From: Klebsormidium nitens
Lineage: Eukaryota; Streptophyta; Klebsormidiophyceae; Klebsormidiales; Klebsormidiaceae
DNA length: 50,263 nucleotides
Assembly: GCA_000708835.1 (NCBI GenBank)
Contig: DF237245.1
Span: forward strand, 59,775 to 110,037
Reading direction: 5' to 3'
Shown here piece after piece: positions 24,050-33,250 of the stretch. A program made the position numbers and the translations under genes. The notes beneath the pieces were generated by a model. It was not told where the DNA came from. It searched no databases and worked only from the letters and a program-made list of their open reading frames with translations. Numbering within the stretch: the first letter of the stretch is position 1; every line of letters starts with the position of its first letter.

Positions 24050-24490
24050 GATGCCATCTCGAGAACGTCTTTCGTTCCCTTCATCGAGCAAAGTGGTTTA
24101 GTCATGCACAGCTCGCGTTCTGCTCTTTGGCATCGTAATGCGCCCCCCTTTGTGCTCTAGTGGTTTACCCCATTGACGTGGCACCCATCAATCCGTTCAA
24201 AAGGTCTGTCCCGTGAAAGGACAGGCTGGGAGGCGCCAAGCCTCTCCTTCAAATTCTGTCTGGAAGCGCCTTCCGTATGATCTGGTTTTTCTTGTAACGA
24301 CGGCGCGCGCGCAGTGCTCATGCGATGCAAGCTTTTACTCATTCAAATATTTGCATCACAGAGCCCACAAAAGCTGAAGTTGTGCGTCGCGGTATGGTCG
24401 GGCGGCCACCGCGCTCGCCAGATTGCGCGCGCGGGGGCGCGAGGCAGTCGGCCAGGCGGCCCGCCACGCTCTGGAGGCGCGGGCGCATTC
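24050..24490. repeat. Repeat family A, copy 3
   Basis: It shares with copy 1 CACAGCTCGCGTxCTG (about 24108), CATCGTAATGCGCCCCCC, GACAGGCT...CTCTCCTTC, GCGCCTTCCGTATGATCTGG (about 24266), GATGCAAGCTTxxxxCTCAT (about 24323) and GGTCGGGCGGCC (about 24395). With B4 directly before it, families A and B lie side by side here as they do at 1-1890, but in the opposite order. Confidence 0.6.
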
Positions 24491-26276
24491 GGTTTTCAAC
24501 CCCTAGACGGGATTCAACAAGGAATTAATTTGGACTCTTCGAAAATATCTCGTGATTAGTACGTCCTTGGTTTCCGGGACCCTCCTCATCTACGTGCGCT
24601 TGAGAACTCTTGCAACATGGCATTTAAGGAGTTGTGTCAGACTCGAACTCACGTTCGCTCTTTATATCTCCGAACCTAGTTGAGCTGACCAAAATACAAG
24701 TCGTGCGCTGCGAGATCGTATATGACCACCAGATGGCGCGTATCGCACTAATTTGCAAATCGAAGTTTTCTCATTTCGCTCAACGTAGATGGTATGTGAT
24801 CCCTTAGTCTCTTTCTATCTCCCCCTTTTGCAACAGAAAATGCCCGAAGGAGGTCCTGGCACAGGAGCAGGACACCCATGATCGGCGCGGCCGCCCAACA
24901 TACTTATACCCGTCAAATGTCGCTTATGGATCATTTGAGCGGACGAAGAGGGGAACGGCCGCGCGCTTATGCCGAGTAGGGGCTTGCGGATATTGACTTC
25001 TCCATCTGCCACCGTCGTGCCCAGGTGCATATTGTAGAGTCACGTGCCCGGCCCTTTAACTCTCTGTTTCTGATAGCTGTATATGCCGGTCAAAGGTCAA
25101 CCAATTTCGTGGAGGAAAGTTTTTGTTACGTACTTTACTTTTCAGCAAGAAACAACAAGTCATGCTGGTAGGTGCTCAGTCAGTGATCCAGTATATACTC
25201 AGGTCTTTCGAATCGTTGTAACATCGACCTGTGAGACAAGGACAGTAGAAGAGCGATTTTTTCTTAAATGTGATTTTGCCGGTTGATCTACCTTCAGGGG
25301 ACCTCCAGCGAACACGGAATGGTTTAAGCCATCGCTAGCGCTACTGTATCTTCATAGAATTGATAGAGCCTAGAATACCACAAAACATTCTCAATCCACA
25401 GAGGCGTCACAGTGAATCCACGTATTGGATGGTCCGTCAGAAAGAAGGCAAATAGCAATAACAACTTCTGGCACATCTTTACTTGGTCCAACTGATCCTG
25501 GTTTCAAGATGATGTTCTTTGCTCTCGCAACGAACTATTCCCTGACAGAACACCTGCACAATCTGCTGATTTTGAGCGGCAACATGATTAGCGTAGTCGT
25601 GCGGGTTGCAAACCGGCACTTTGACTCTTATTGTGATAACTGCTTATTAGGGAGGCTTCGGTTTGGTCTTGTAGGTTTTGGATCCGGGCAAAGTATTTTC
25701 CCGTCGTTAGGGTTCGTCACGTACACGCCTTCTAGCAATCAAATGGATTGTAAACGCAGGCCACTCGGATCCTCGTTTCCAAAATGATCTTCATGAGACA
25801 TGAGGAGGCCCGTTTACGGATTCGACCTTTATTGTGCACGTTCGCACAGGAATCATGCATGGCTGCATATTGATTTGAGCAATTTCGTGTCGCTACAGGA
25901 ACAACAACGTTCGATATGAGTAACAGTCTCATGCAGCTAGCCGGCACTCTTGACCCGAGCTCAATAAACAAAACGCAGGCGTGATGAAAGTTTGTGAGGC
26001 ACTTACAGCTTCATGCATGCAGAATCTTACTGATGTGGCCCGACCTATAAATGAAGCTTTAACGTTCTACGAATGCTGTTACACAGTTACAGAAATGCCA
26101 ACTCGACCTCCCCCAAGTTACCAAGTTGAAGTTCTTACAAATGTTGCGGACGTCACCCACTCATTTATTAACCATCTTTTTAACAAGTTCAAGTGCACTC
26201 TCTGTGAATGTGTGCAATTAACTTCCTGCGAGTGCAAACGCTGTGCATACTTCTGAATGGCCGCTTAGTCCACCTC
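24491..26276. other. Spacer, no gene recognised
   Basis: It has a GCGGCCGC site at 24887 and AT-richer sequence beyond 25000. Frames are short and without motifs. The last 300 bp immediately follow the alpha1 stop codon on its minus-strand reading and probably contain its 3' untranslated region. No other structure was identified. Confidence 0.35.
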
Positions 26277-27095
26277 TTACGGCGCCGGCTTGAGGGACGC
26301 CTTGATGGGCCGTTTCTTCGCTTCCAGCACGGCCTTAGCCGCCTCTTTCTCCACTTTCGCAACCTTCTCTTTCACATTCTGCAACGTCGCAAACAGCTTT
26401 TTGGCATTGTTACTTTCGTAGGTACTTCTCGTGTTGTAGTAGTAAAGGCCGCCTCCCATGCTGGGTTGAGTCCAGAAGTGACTCTTTACTCCAGTAGCCT
26501 CTAAGTCCTTAAGGATTTGCTGCACCTTCGCGCGGAACCGCGCCGCTTCCGGGGACGTCCAATCCGGGCCCCGGGTCACCGATAACCGTTCGATCTCGCT
26601 CATCAATGGACGCCACAGCTCCTCTGACCCTCGCCTTACCCTTAGCTTTGCGGCGTCCCCTTTCTCGCCAGCAAAGTTTTTGAGAAGAAAATTGAGGAGC
26701 TGGCTCTTCTTGTTTTTCTCCCAACCGCGAGTTGGCGCCGGAGTTTCCCACAAGTCCGTATCCGGCAACCGGAGCAGCTCCGCAGCAAAAGTCTTTGGAA
26801 AGTCTGCACCATATTCCGCCCAGCAGAGTCTCAACCGGGCGGCATGCTTCTCTAGCATGACGCTCTGTCTCAAGTAGTCCGTCTCGCTCAGCGACTCAGC
26901 CACCTCTCGAAAGACCCATGGGATCACCACCGAGGGAGGGGCAGAACTAGTCGCGCTCGCATCGCTTCTTGTGCCATCCTGGTTAACAATAGACTTTGCC
27001 GGCAAAGGCAGGGCCTCCTTTCCTTGTTCTTCAGGAGCTTCTGTGTTGCTGATGAGAGTTCCTTTGGGGCGCAGGACAGAGCTGTTCAACCCCAT
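26277..27095 (-). CDS. Alpha1: unrecognised family member, C-terminus cut short
   Basis: Single exon of 272 residues. I start at the ATG at 27095 because MGL-x-x-S there aligns with the other members; an upstream ATG at 27146 would add 17 unconserved residues. Visible blocks: PPSVVIPWVF near residue 60, LEKHAARLRLCWAEYG (about 95), FPKTFAAELLRLP, RRGSEELWRPL (about 170), a Lys/Ala-rich helical end, then IKASLKPAP and stop. In paralogues the next codon is TGG, giving PAPWEV; here it is TAA, so the last residues are lost, while downstream bases still read like the lost codons. Gly2 and Ser6 fit an N-myristoylation pattern. The function is unknown. It is divergent from beta1, and its sequence type matches the other minus-strand members. 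Confidence 0.65.
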   Translation of the reverse strand: MGLNSSVLRPKGTLISNTEAPEEQGKEALPLPAKSIVNQDGTRSDASATSSAPPSVVIPWVFREVAESLSETDYLRQSVMLEKHAARLRLCWAEYGADFPKTFAAELLRLPDTDLWETPAPTRGWEKNKKSQLLNFLLKNFAGEKGDAAKLRVRRGSEELWRPLMSEIERLSVTRGPDWTSPEAARFRAKVQQILKDLEATGVKSHFWTQPSMGGGLYYYNTRSTYESNNAKKLFATLQNVKEKVAKVEKEAAKAVLEAKKRPIKASLKPAP

Positions 27096-27435
27096 TGTCT
27101 CCGACTCTAGGTCCCAGTTGGTGTGGTAGAGATGCTGAATCTGCATGTGAAGCGAGTCGTGGCCGGAGGGGCGCCCGGCGGCCGCGTCGCGCTCTTAAAC
27201 CTGTGACGGAGGGTTTTGGAGGCGCGCGCAGCGGCCGCGGTTTGCTAATGCATTATTTCTCAAAGTTTGCGGGGCGGCCGGCCGCGATTACGCGCAGGAG
27301 CGCCCCGAACCCTCCAAACCCGTTCACAACCAGACCTGCCATGTGACTGAATTAGTCGAAAGCCGACGCGCGTCGTTGAAGTGGTTCTGTGCTAGTGGGA
27401 AGGAACTACTGTAAGCGCCTCAACGAGAAGCGGCG
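27096..27435. promoter_or_regulatory. Bidirectional promoter, pair 1
   Basis: 340 bp between alpha1 and beta1. A GC core has GCGGCCGC at 27178 and 27231 and GGGGCGGCCGGCCGCG near 27269. It is flanked by GGAGGGTTTTGG (27208-27219) and GAACCCTCCAAACCC (27307-27321), an inverted pair of telomere-box-like motifs about 100 bp apart. The same arrangement recurs in pairs 2 and 3. The regulatory role is inferred from conservation and position. Confidence 0.5.
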
Positions 27436-28242
27436 ACGGGTCTCAGCAATTCCGTCCTATCCAGGTCACGCCGGAGGGCTGACTCTAGTGGAGACGCACT
27501 GCAGGTGGGCGCCCACCTGCCAATTAACCAAGAAGGCGCTCCGGGAAATGCTACCGGATTGAAAGCTCAAAAGGGCGTCAATAAAGAAAACTATGAAGAG
27601 AGGCTCCGGACTGCTCCTCCCTCGGTGGTCATTCCGTGGGTTTTAGATGACGTAGCTGACTCGCTAACTGAGACGGACGCCTTAAGGAGGGGCGTCACGT
27701 GGGAGCAGCATGCAGCCCGGTTGCGGGTCTGCTGGCAAGAGTACGGGGCCGAGTTTCCAAAGGAGTTTGCTGAAGCGCTAACCCGGTTCTTGGAAACGGG
27801 TGACCAGATAGATCAGGTTGTGCTGTTTTTGCTGGACATCTTTGCTGGGGACGCGAATGAAGAGACCGTGGAACGGCACGTGACGAGAGGTTCAAAGGAG
27901 CTGTGGCCACTTGTGCTTGGAGAACTTGAAAAGAGCTGGGGGGAGGCAGACTGGACCTCCGTCCCCGCTGCTGAATCCCGTCAGAGACTGCGGCAGCTGG
28001 TTATAGATTTGAGGGGCGTGGCCGAGAAACGTTTGTATAGCATCTCGGATAAACTTCTGGATGACAACCCCTCTGCAAAAAGGAACGCTGAAAAGCTGCT
28101 GGATGCAATTCGGACGTTGTGGCTAGAGGTTGAGCGAGTAGATCGTGAGGCGAAGAAGGTCGCCATCGAGGCGACTCTCAAGCCGGCGCCTTGGGAAGTG
28201 GAGGGACCTGCGGGGTCAGATTCAGAAGCCAGAAAGGGATAG
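27436..28242 (+). CDS. Beta1: family member with ACG in place of the start ATG
   Basis: The frame runs without a stop from an in-frame TAA at 27412 to 28242 and contains no ATG at all. Alignment with beta3 shows why. Beta3 begins ATG GGA CTG (MGLTSSLLARS); beta1 reads ACG GGT CTC (x-GLSNSVLSRS) at 27436. From ACG the product is 268 codons, exactly the length of beta3, although beta1 adds a C-terminal extension (EGPAGSDSEARKG) after PAPWEV and is shorter elsewhere. A GTG at 27505 is not supported as a start, since homology extends upstream of it. Blocks: PPSVVIPWVL, RRGVTWEQHAARLRVCWQEY, FPKEFAEALTR, RGSKELWPLV, ATLKPAPWEV. Either start-codon loss is inactivating it, or a near-cognate ACG is used. 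Confidence 0.65.
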   Translation, partial: TGLSNSVLSRSRRRADSSGDALQVGAHLPINQEGAPGNATGLKAQKGVNKENYEERLRTAPPSVVIPWVLDDVADSLTETDALRRGVTWEQHAARLRVCWQEYGAEFPKEFAEALTRFLETGDQIDQVVLFLLDIFAGDANEETVERHVTRGSKELWPLVLGELEKSWGEADWTSVPAAESRQRLRQLVIDLRGVAEKRLYSISDKLLDDNPSAKRNAEKLLDAIRTLWLEVERVDREAKKVAIEATLKPAPWEVEGPAGSDSEARKG

Positions 28243-29330
28243 CAAAGGCGCTTGCGCAGCACTTTGCTATGGGATGGTTGTACTTGTGAGGTGTGCTCAA
28301 TGAATTTATGTAGTGGACTAAATAGATTTACGCGCATGTGCAGCTTCGCCTTGGTAGGTTCAGTAGTGCCAAAAGAATACTATATGTGAAAGACCATTAA
28401 GCCACTTGATTCAAAGCGTGTTTCCAGACGCTTCGTTGAGTTTGCAAGCCGTTTTTGATACCACTCCCCATTTTTCTGAACGTCTGCTTTTGAGTGCTTA
28501 TCAACTAGAGACAAAGAAGTCGTTCCCACCTTCAGAAATGTACACGGGCTAGGTCCGCATGCGCCAGTGTCTGAGATATGCAATCAAGCTTCAATTCGGT
28601 GACCTTCGATGGAGGAAGACGTCTCACGTCTTAGTGCACCATGCTATCTGAATGTCGATCCACGCCTTCGAAGGGGACAGTCTTGAATACCTGTAGACCT
28701 AAGACTTGCACCTTGGGTCTGAGAGATCCGATCTGTTCTCAAAACAGCTCCAACAGCCCCCGCTTCCGAACAGATTTTGGGCAGACCCCGCGCACTCAAA
28801 GATTCACACGTCTTCCATGTAAGCCCACATCAGTCTACAGGACCTTGCATGCGAGCTTAAGCCAGTCGCTAACAAGTACTGACAGTCCAAGTCGATCAGA
28901 AACCATGTTTCGACGTGCTTCCGCTTTCTGCTTGCGTGCTGACGCTTTTTTGTACGATCAATCTGCTATCTTCTGCAAGCTTAAATCCAGCCAGATATCT
29001 CTGAAGTGATAGACTCAAGCGCATCGGGGGAAAAATCGTGTTTGCCCACTTCTTCACCAAGCTCTGCTAAAATGTCCGAGCGTGTTTTAGGAAACGGCCG
29101 GACCTGATCATTGCAAACTTCATGGAAAAGGAAAGGCATGCTCAGACCTTTGAGAATTCTGAGATCTTCGCTGAGGAGTGCCGCTTATATTGCCAGCTTC
29201 GGATTAGTACATGATCTTATTCCAGACATTTCGTCTCGCTAACTTAGGGGAAAATTTTGAAAACACACAGATCACCGTACATTCATAGTATTCTTTTGAA
29301 ATCGTGATGTGATTTCTGGTTCCAGTTCGA
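28243..29330. other. Spacer after pair 1
   Basis: The first 100 bp include AGGTGTGCTCAA, which has counterparts downstream of beta2 (GGTGTGCTCAAA, about 33332) and beta3 (GCTGTGCTCGAG, about 37338), so the duplication included 3' flank. Beyond about 28400 I see no homology to the other units and no gene. Confidence 0.4.
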
Positions 29331-30052
29331 TGCAGTCTTATTAGATTGATTTTCCATACATGCGTCATGGCGCGCCTGCCGAGCAAGGCTAAAAGCGGCA
29401 ACCCTTTTGTGGAACGTACCAGATACTACCGATCTGACCGGACTCCGACAGTTTTTGACTCATTTCTGGTGAACTGGCAATGGCTCCGACGATATTCAGG
29501 ATGTAATCATGATATAATCGTTGTTCTTCCAGCACTTTGCACTGGAACGAATTACAGTATGGCCACCAGAAAGCCAGAGTAATCGGTGGCGCCCATTTTC
29601 ATTTTACATGCATCTCACGGGCCCCTCGTTGGATGAAGCGAACAGTGATCAGTCGCCAGATCGGAGCCGAAGTTTTACGTTTTAAATATCAATTGGGCGG
29701 CCGGGTCTGAAAACCTATAGTAAGACGCGCCAGTTTCGAACTTCTGGTACTGCAAGACACCCAGTTCGGAGATCCTTCAAGATCTAATCATGAAGGCATG
29801 GGGGGCGGCCATGCAGACGCCACCGCGCGCAGCGCGCGCGGCTGCATTTGATGTGCTACCACGCTCCTAAAAACAGAGTCACAGACGGAGTCACAGACGG
29901 TGTGGCAGACGTCACTAACTCATCCAGGTTTTGTTGCAAAAGTCTATCAGCGACCGTCGTGCACGTAACAAATCCATTGCAAGAGTGTGAAAGCAAACTT
30001 TGTGAAACAACTTTCAATAACAACGGTATGCAGAGTTTTGTCAAACAACCGT
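29331..30052. repeat. Duplicated flank of unit 2
   Basis: It matches 34325-34845 in order: GAGCAAGGCTAAAAGCGGCAACCCTT against GAGTAAGGTCGAGCGGCAACCCTT, TCGGTGGCGCC against TCGGTGGCGTC, GCATGGGGGGCGGCCATGCAGACGCC against GCATGGGCGGCTGCCAATCGCGCC, then a CG-rich run, GATGTGCTACCACGCT against GATGTTGAAGCACGCT, and CAGACGTCAC. A short tandem (GTCACAGACGGA / GTCACAGACGGT) lies at 29877-29900. It shows that the segmental duplication reaches about 700 bp beyond the alpha stop codon. Confidence 0.6.
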
Positions 30053-30916
30053 TCAATCCACCTCCCACGGCGCCGGCTTGAGGGACGCCTTGATGGGCTC
30101 TTTCTTCGCTTCCATCGCCACCTTGGCCGCGTCTCTTTCCACTCCCGCAATCTTCTCTCTCACCTCTTCCAGCGTGCCCATCAGTTTTATTGCATTCTTG
30201 GTCACGTGGCCCCTCTCATATTCGTAGTACGAGTGGCAATATCCGAGACTCCAAAGGTGACAGCTTTCCCCGGCAGCCTCCAATTTAACCATCAGTTGCA
30301 GCACTTTTGCGCGGAATTGCGCGGCCTTTGGGGACGTCCAATCCGGTCCTTTGTTCACCGATGCCCGTTTGATCTCTTCCAGAACTGGGCGCCAGAGTTC
30401 TGTTGAGCCCCGTTTGATTCTCAAATTTGCGGTATGTTCATCCTCGGCAGCGAAGGTGTTCAGAAAGAAGGTGAGGAGCACGCTCTTTTGGTTCTCTTCC
30501 GCGATATCATCCTCTGAATCCGGTCCCGTTTCTTCAGAGGGATCCCGGCCCGTCTCCCACACATCTGTGCCCGGCAACCGGAGTAGCTCCGCAGCAAACG
30601 TCTTCGGAAATTCTGCACCGTGTTTTTGCCAGCAAAGCCTCAAGCGGGAGGCGTGCTTCTCTAGCATGACGCTTCTTCTGAAGTAATCCATTTCGTTCAG
30701 AGACTCGGCCACCTCTTGAAAGACCCATGGAATCACCACTGAGGGACTCGGCGCAGGTTGATTCGCACTCGCACTGCTTCTCTTGCTACCCTGATTATCA
30801 GTGAACTTCTCCGACAAAGGCAGCAGAGCCTCCTTCCTGAGGTCTTCAGACGCTAAGGTGCTAGAATCATGATCAAGAGTGCCCTTTGAGGCAAGGATAG
30901 AGCAACTCAACCCCAT
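30053..30916 (-). CDS. Alpha2: intact unrecognised family member
   Basis: Single exon of 287 residues. The start at 30916 gives MGLSCS, where Gly2 and Ser6 suit N-myristoylation and Cys5 could be palmitoylated. An upstream in-frame ATG at 31012 is unlikely, because the extra 32 residues are not seen in relatives. Order of blocks: a Ser/Lys-rich variable N-terminus, SVVIPWVFQEVAESL (about 71), LEKHASRLRLCW (about 99), FPKTFAAELLRLP, an acidic insert unique to this copy (SEDDIAEEN), RIKRGSTELWRPVL (about 175), DWTSPKAAQFRAKV, a helical Glu/Lys-rich end and IKASLKPAPWEVD. No membrane segment or catalytic motif is evident. It is the only apparently intact alpha. Its partner across the gap, beta2, is dead. 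Confidence 0.7.
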   Translation of the reverse strand: MGLSCSILASKGTLDHDSSTLASEDLRKEALLPLSEKFTDNQGSKRSSASANQPAPSPSVVIPWVFQEVAESLNEMDYFRRSVMLEKHASRLRLCWQKHGAEFPKTFAAELLRLPGTDVWETGRDPSEETGPDSEDDIAEENQKSVLLTFFLNTFAAEDEHTANLRIKRGSTELWRPVLEEIKRASVNKGPDWTSPKAAQFRAKVLQLMVKLEAAGESCHLWSLGYCHSYYEYERGHVTKNAIKLMGTLEEVREKIAGVERDAAKVAMEAKKEPIKASLKPAPWEVD

Positions 30917-32423
30917 CTCCTTGTTGAAAATATTTATTGTAGTTGAGACCAAGAGATGATCGGCGCACGTCCCAGCTGCTCGTGTTATTACTCTTTGTTG
31001 GTGAACAAACACAACTCTCGCTGACGCTGACCGCCGAAGGGGCGGCCGGCGTCGCGCTATTTCAGCCCGTGATGAAACGGAAGGGTTTGGGCGCAGACTC
31101 TAGACACCGGCCGCCGCGCCCGGATGCGGATATTGGGACGCACGAAGAGTTGCGGGCCGGCCGCGCATCCGCGCGCACTGGAGCGGCCCAAACCCTCCAG
31201 ATGCACCGTCACGATTCAACAAAGAAATTCATTTGGTACTCGCGCGCTTCCGCAAGGCGACGCCAGGGTAGACTTGTCCTACTGTACTTGTTCACCAACT
31301 TCTTGGCACAGAACGAGTCGACGATCTACGGCGATATTGGTCTTGAACAGCTCCGTCCTGGCCATGTCATGCCTAAGGCGTGCAGAAAAAAGGAGACGAC
31401 GCAGTACCGGTGGCCTCTTCCGCAGCCCACCTCGACAAATACAGCGCTCTTAATATACATGGTAGACCGCCCGGGAGGGCGGTGGGGGCTTGCCTATTCT
31501 GTGGGGCGACCGGGCGGATTTTACAAAGTACGTTTGCTGGCTATTGCGGATCAGTCCCGGTCTCCCCGGAATGTACCTAGGACGCCTACGAAAAAACCTA
31601 TAGTCGAGGTGCGCCTACCGAACTATGTGCCGCAGGCGGCTTTCCTGCCGCCTGCGGTGTGCGGCAAATATCCAGGCGCCCACCGCAGCTCCTTGCAAAT
31701 ATTCGTAAACTCCCATTGGAGAAACAGAGCTATGCAGTGATTCTCTGTAAATTGTCGTGGATTTTTCCAGCGCAAGGGTCCGTACAGCCTCGTACGGTGC
31801 GTACTGTAAGCGCTGTGCAGTGCATATGATACCAGGTCACCAGGCTTCCCTCCTCCCGGGCACTTTGACGCATCTTTACCACACTTTGGGTGCAATACTG
31901 ATGGAGTCCATTGCAGTTAAGGGTATCCTAATTTTCTTTTTCTGCACTTAACGACCGGGTTACGAGGCAGTGTCAGGCGCTTGGCAGAGGTACCAACTTC
32001 AACGTGGCAACGTCGCACAAGTTCGTAGAACTCGTAATGTCACGTGGCAGCTCTACAAAAACTGGGTCAGCCTTACATGATTACGTTATTTTGCGGCGGC
32101 CCAATCGCGTCCGCGTTCGATGCGTAGCAGTAAATCACGAAGTCGCGCGGCCCAGTCTGTCCTTGGCCCCGGACCAGGTGTGGATCTTTTGGGGGATATT
32201 GCGTACGTTTTCGTATCGAACCAGGGGCAACCTCAAAATAAGCTAGACTCCGCATCGTTATCTTCCGCAGAGCGGCGTCATACAGTGTCGCCCGAAGAGC
32301 GGCTGGTAGCAAACCAAAGGTTCGCATATTTACTTCGTAAATAGGCAAGCCAATATGCAGCTGACGAAATAATTCAAGGGGGAACGAGGGCAGTTAGGGC
32401 GTGGCCACGGACAGTGACGTCAG
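30917..32423. promoter_or_regulatory. Intergenic region of pair 2, promoter core plus about 1 kb of extra sequence
   Basis: The core matches the other pairs: GGAAGGGTTTGGGC at 31079, a GC-rich centre (GGCCGCCGCGCCC; GGGCCGGCCGCGC), and GGCCCAAACCCTCC at 31185-31198. CTTGTTCACCAACTTCTTGGCACAG (about 31288) matches the beta3 leader. From about 31320 to 32420 there is sequence with no counterpart in pairs 1 and 3. It replaces the 5' part of beta2 and includes a hairpin at 31630-31657. It has no convincing gene; a long plus-strand frame across 30943-31740 looks accidental. Confidence 0.5.
31630..31657. repeat. Perfect 11-bp hairpin
   Basis: CCGCAGGCGGC, a six-base loop (TTTCCT), then GCCGCCTGCGG. 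The stem is fully GC-rich and perfect. It lies in the extra sequence of the pair 2 intergenic region. No run of T follows, and a terminator role is not expected in a nuclear genome. Confidence 0.6.
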
Positions 32424-33250
32424 CCTCCGGACGGCTCCGCCCTCTAGTATGGTCATTCCGTGGTTTTAGCATGCGTAACGGACTCGATAAGTGAGACGGA
32501 CGCCTTGAGAAGAGGCGTCACGTGCACGTGGGAGCTCTTCTGGCAAGAATACAGGGCTCGCTTCCTGGAGGAGTTTGCTAGCGCGTTGACCCGAATCTTG
32601 GAAACCGGGGACCACAGGGATCAGTTTGCAGAATTCGTGCTGGATATCATCTCTGCTGGAAATGCAAACGAGAGTCTGGTAAGTAAAGAGTGACTTAACA
32701 GCGGGGTGACTTAAGATAGGCACCCGGGAGACGGGTGGGGTTAGTATGGTGGTTAGGGTGGGTTCGGGTGCGGAGCGGGTAATTATTTGGGTGAGGTTTT
32801 TTGATTTGATTGGTCGGGACTCGTGAATCTTAAGTCACTCACCCGTTAAGTCACCCCGGAGTTACCAGTATGCAAACGAGGGGACTGAGAAAGTGCACGT
32901 GACGAGACGATCAGCGGACCTACGGCCTTTGATCGTCAAAACCTTTCAACAAAGCTCGGTTTGGAGGCAACTAGGGCCAGAATGGACCTCCGTCCCCGCG
33001 GTCGACTCCAGTGAAAGAAAGCAGCGACTGATCGCGGACATGAAGGCTGTGGCCATCAAGAAGCAGCTGTGGAGCACTAAAAAGCTTTTCTACCCTTCTC
33101 AGAACAGCTTCGCAAACGGAAACGCTAAGAAGCTGCTAGATGCATCACGGAGGTTAGGAGAAATCATTGGGTGAGTGGATTAAGAAGCAAACAAGGTACT
33201 AAAAGTCGTTTGTTGAGACGTCCCTCAAGCGGGTGCCTTAAGTAGTGCAG
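32424..33250 (+). pseudogene. Beta2: broken family member
   Basis: Homology to beta1 and beta3 runs from RTAPPS at 32427 to a decayed C-terminus (KRVP, stop, in place of KPAPWEV). Breaks: the N-terminus is missing; one G is lost in the PWV codon run near 32461, shifting the frame; about 25 bp of the EQHAARLRV region are replaced by a repeated CACGTG; a small transposon sits at 32673-32869; and the 3' part has lost its helical end. Recognisable remnants are DSISETDALRRGV, FLEEFASALTRILETGD, WTSVPAVDSS and NGNAKKLLDA. No start ATG is in homologous position. Confidence 0.75.
32673..32869. mobile_element. 197-bp inverted-repeat element (MITE), Mutator-like
   Basis: The ends are inverted repeats of about 45 bp. 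The left end reads CTGGTAAG...GAGTGACTTAAC..CGGGGTGACTTAAGAT; the right end, reverse-complemented, reads CTGGTAAC...GGGTGACTTAACGGGTGAGTGACTTAAGAT. The element is bounded on both sides by ATGCAAACGAG (32662-32672 and 32870-32880), an 11-bp direct repeat. Aligning across it rejoins beta2 to its paralogues (a single copy at the equivalent site). A target duplication of 9-11 bp is typical of Mutator-like elements. It has no coding capacity. Confidence 0.8.

Noticed and set aside
27505-28242. GTG as start of beta1
   Set aside because: Homology with beta3 continues in frame upstream through GDA and RS to GLSNS, so the true position of initiation is 27436; GTG is an internal codon.
29877-29900. GTCACAGACGG tandem as a possible CRISPR-like or regulatory array
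   Set aside because: Only two adjacent copies without spacers, in a nuclear segmental duplication.
30943-31740. A 265-codon plus-strand frame across the pair 2 promoter
   Set aside because: It overlaps the GC core and the alpha2 5' region on the opposite strand, has no recognisable motif, and its homologous parts in pairs 1 and 3 are not open. Long frames are expected by chance in GC-rich DNA.
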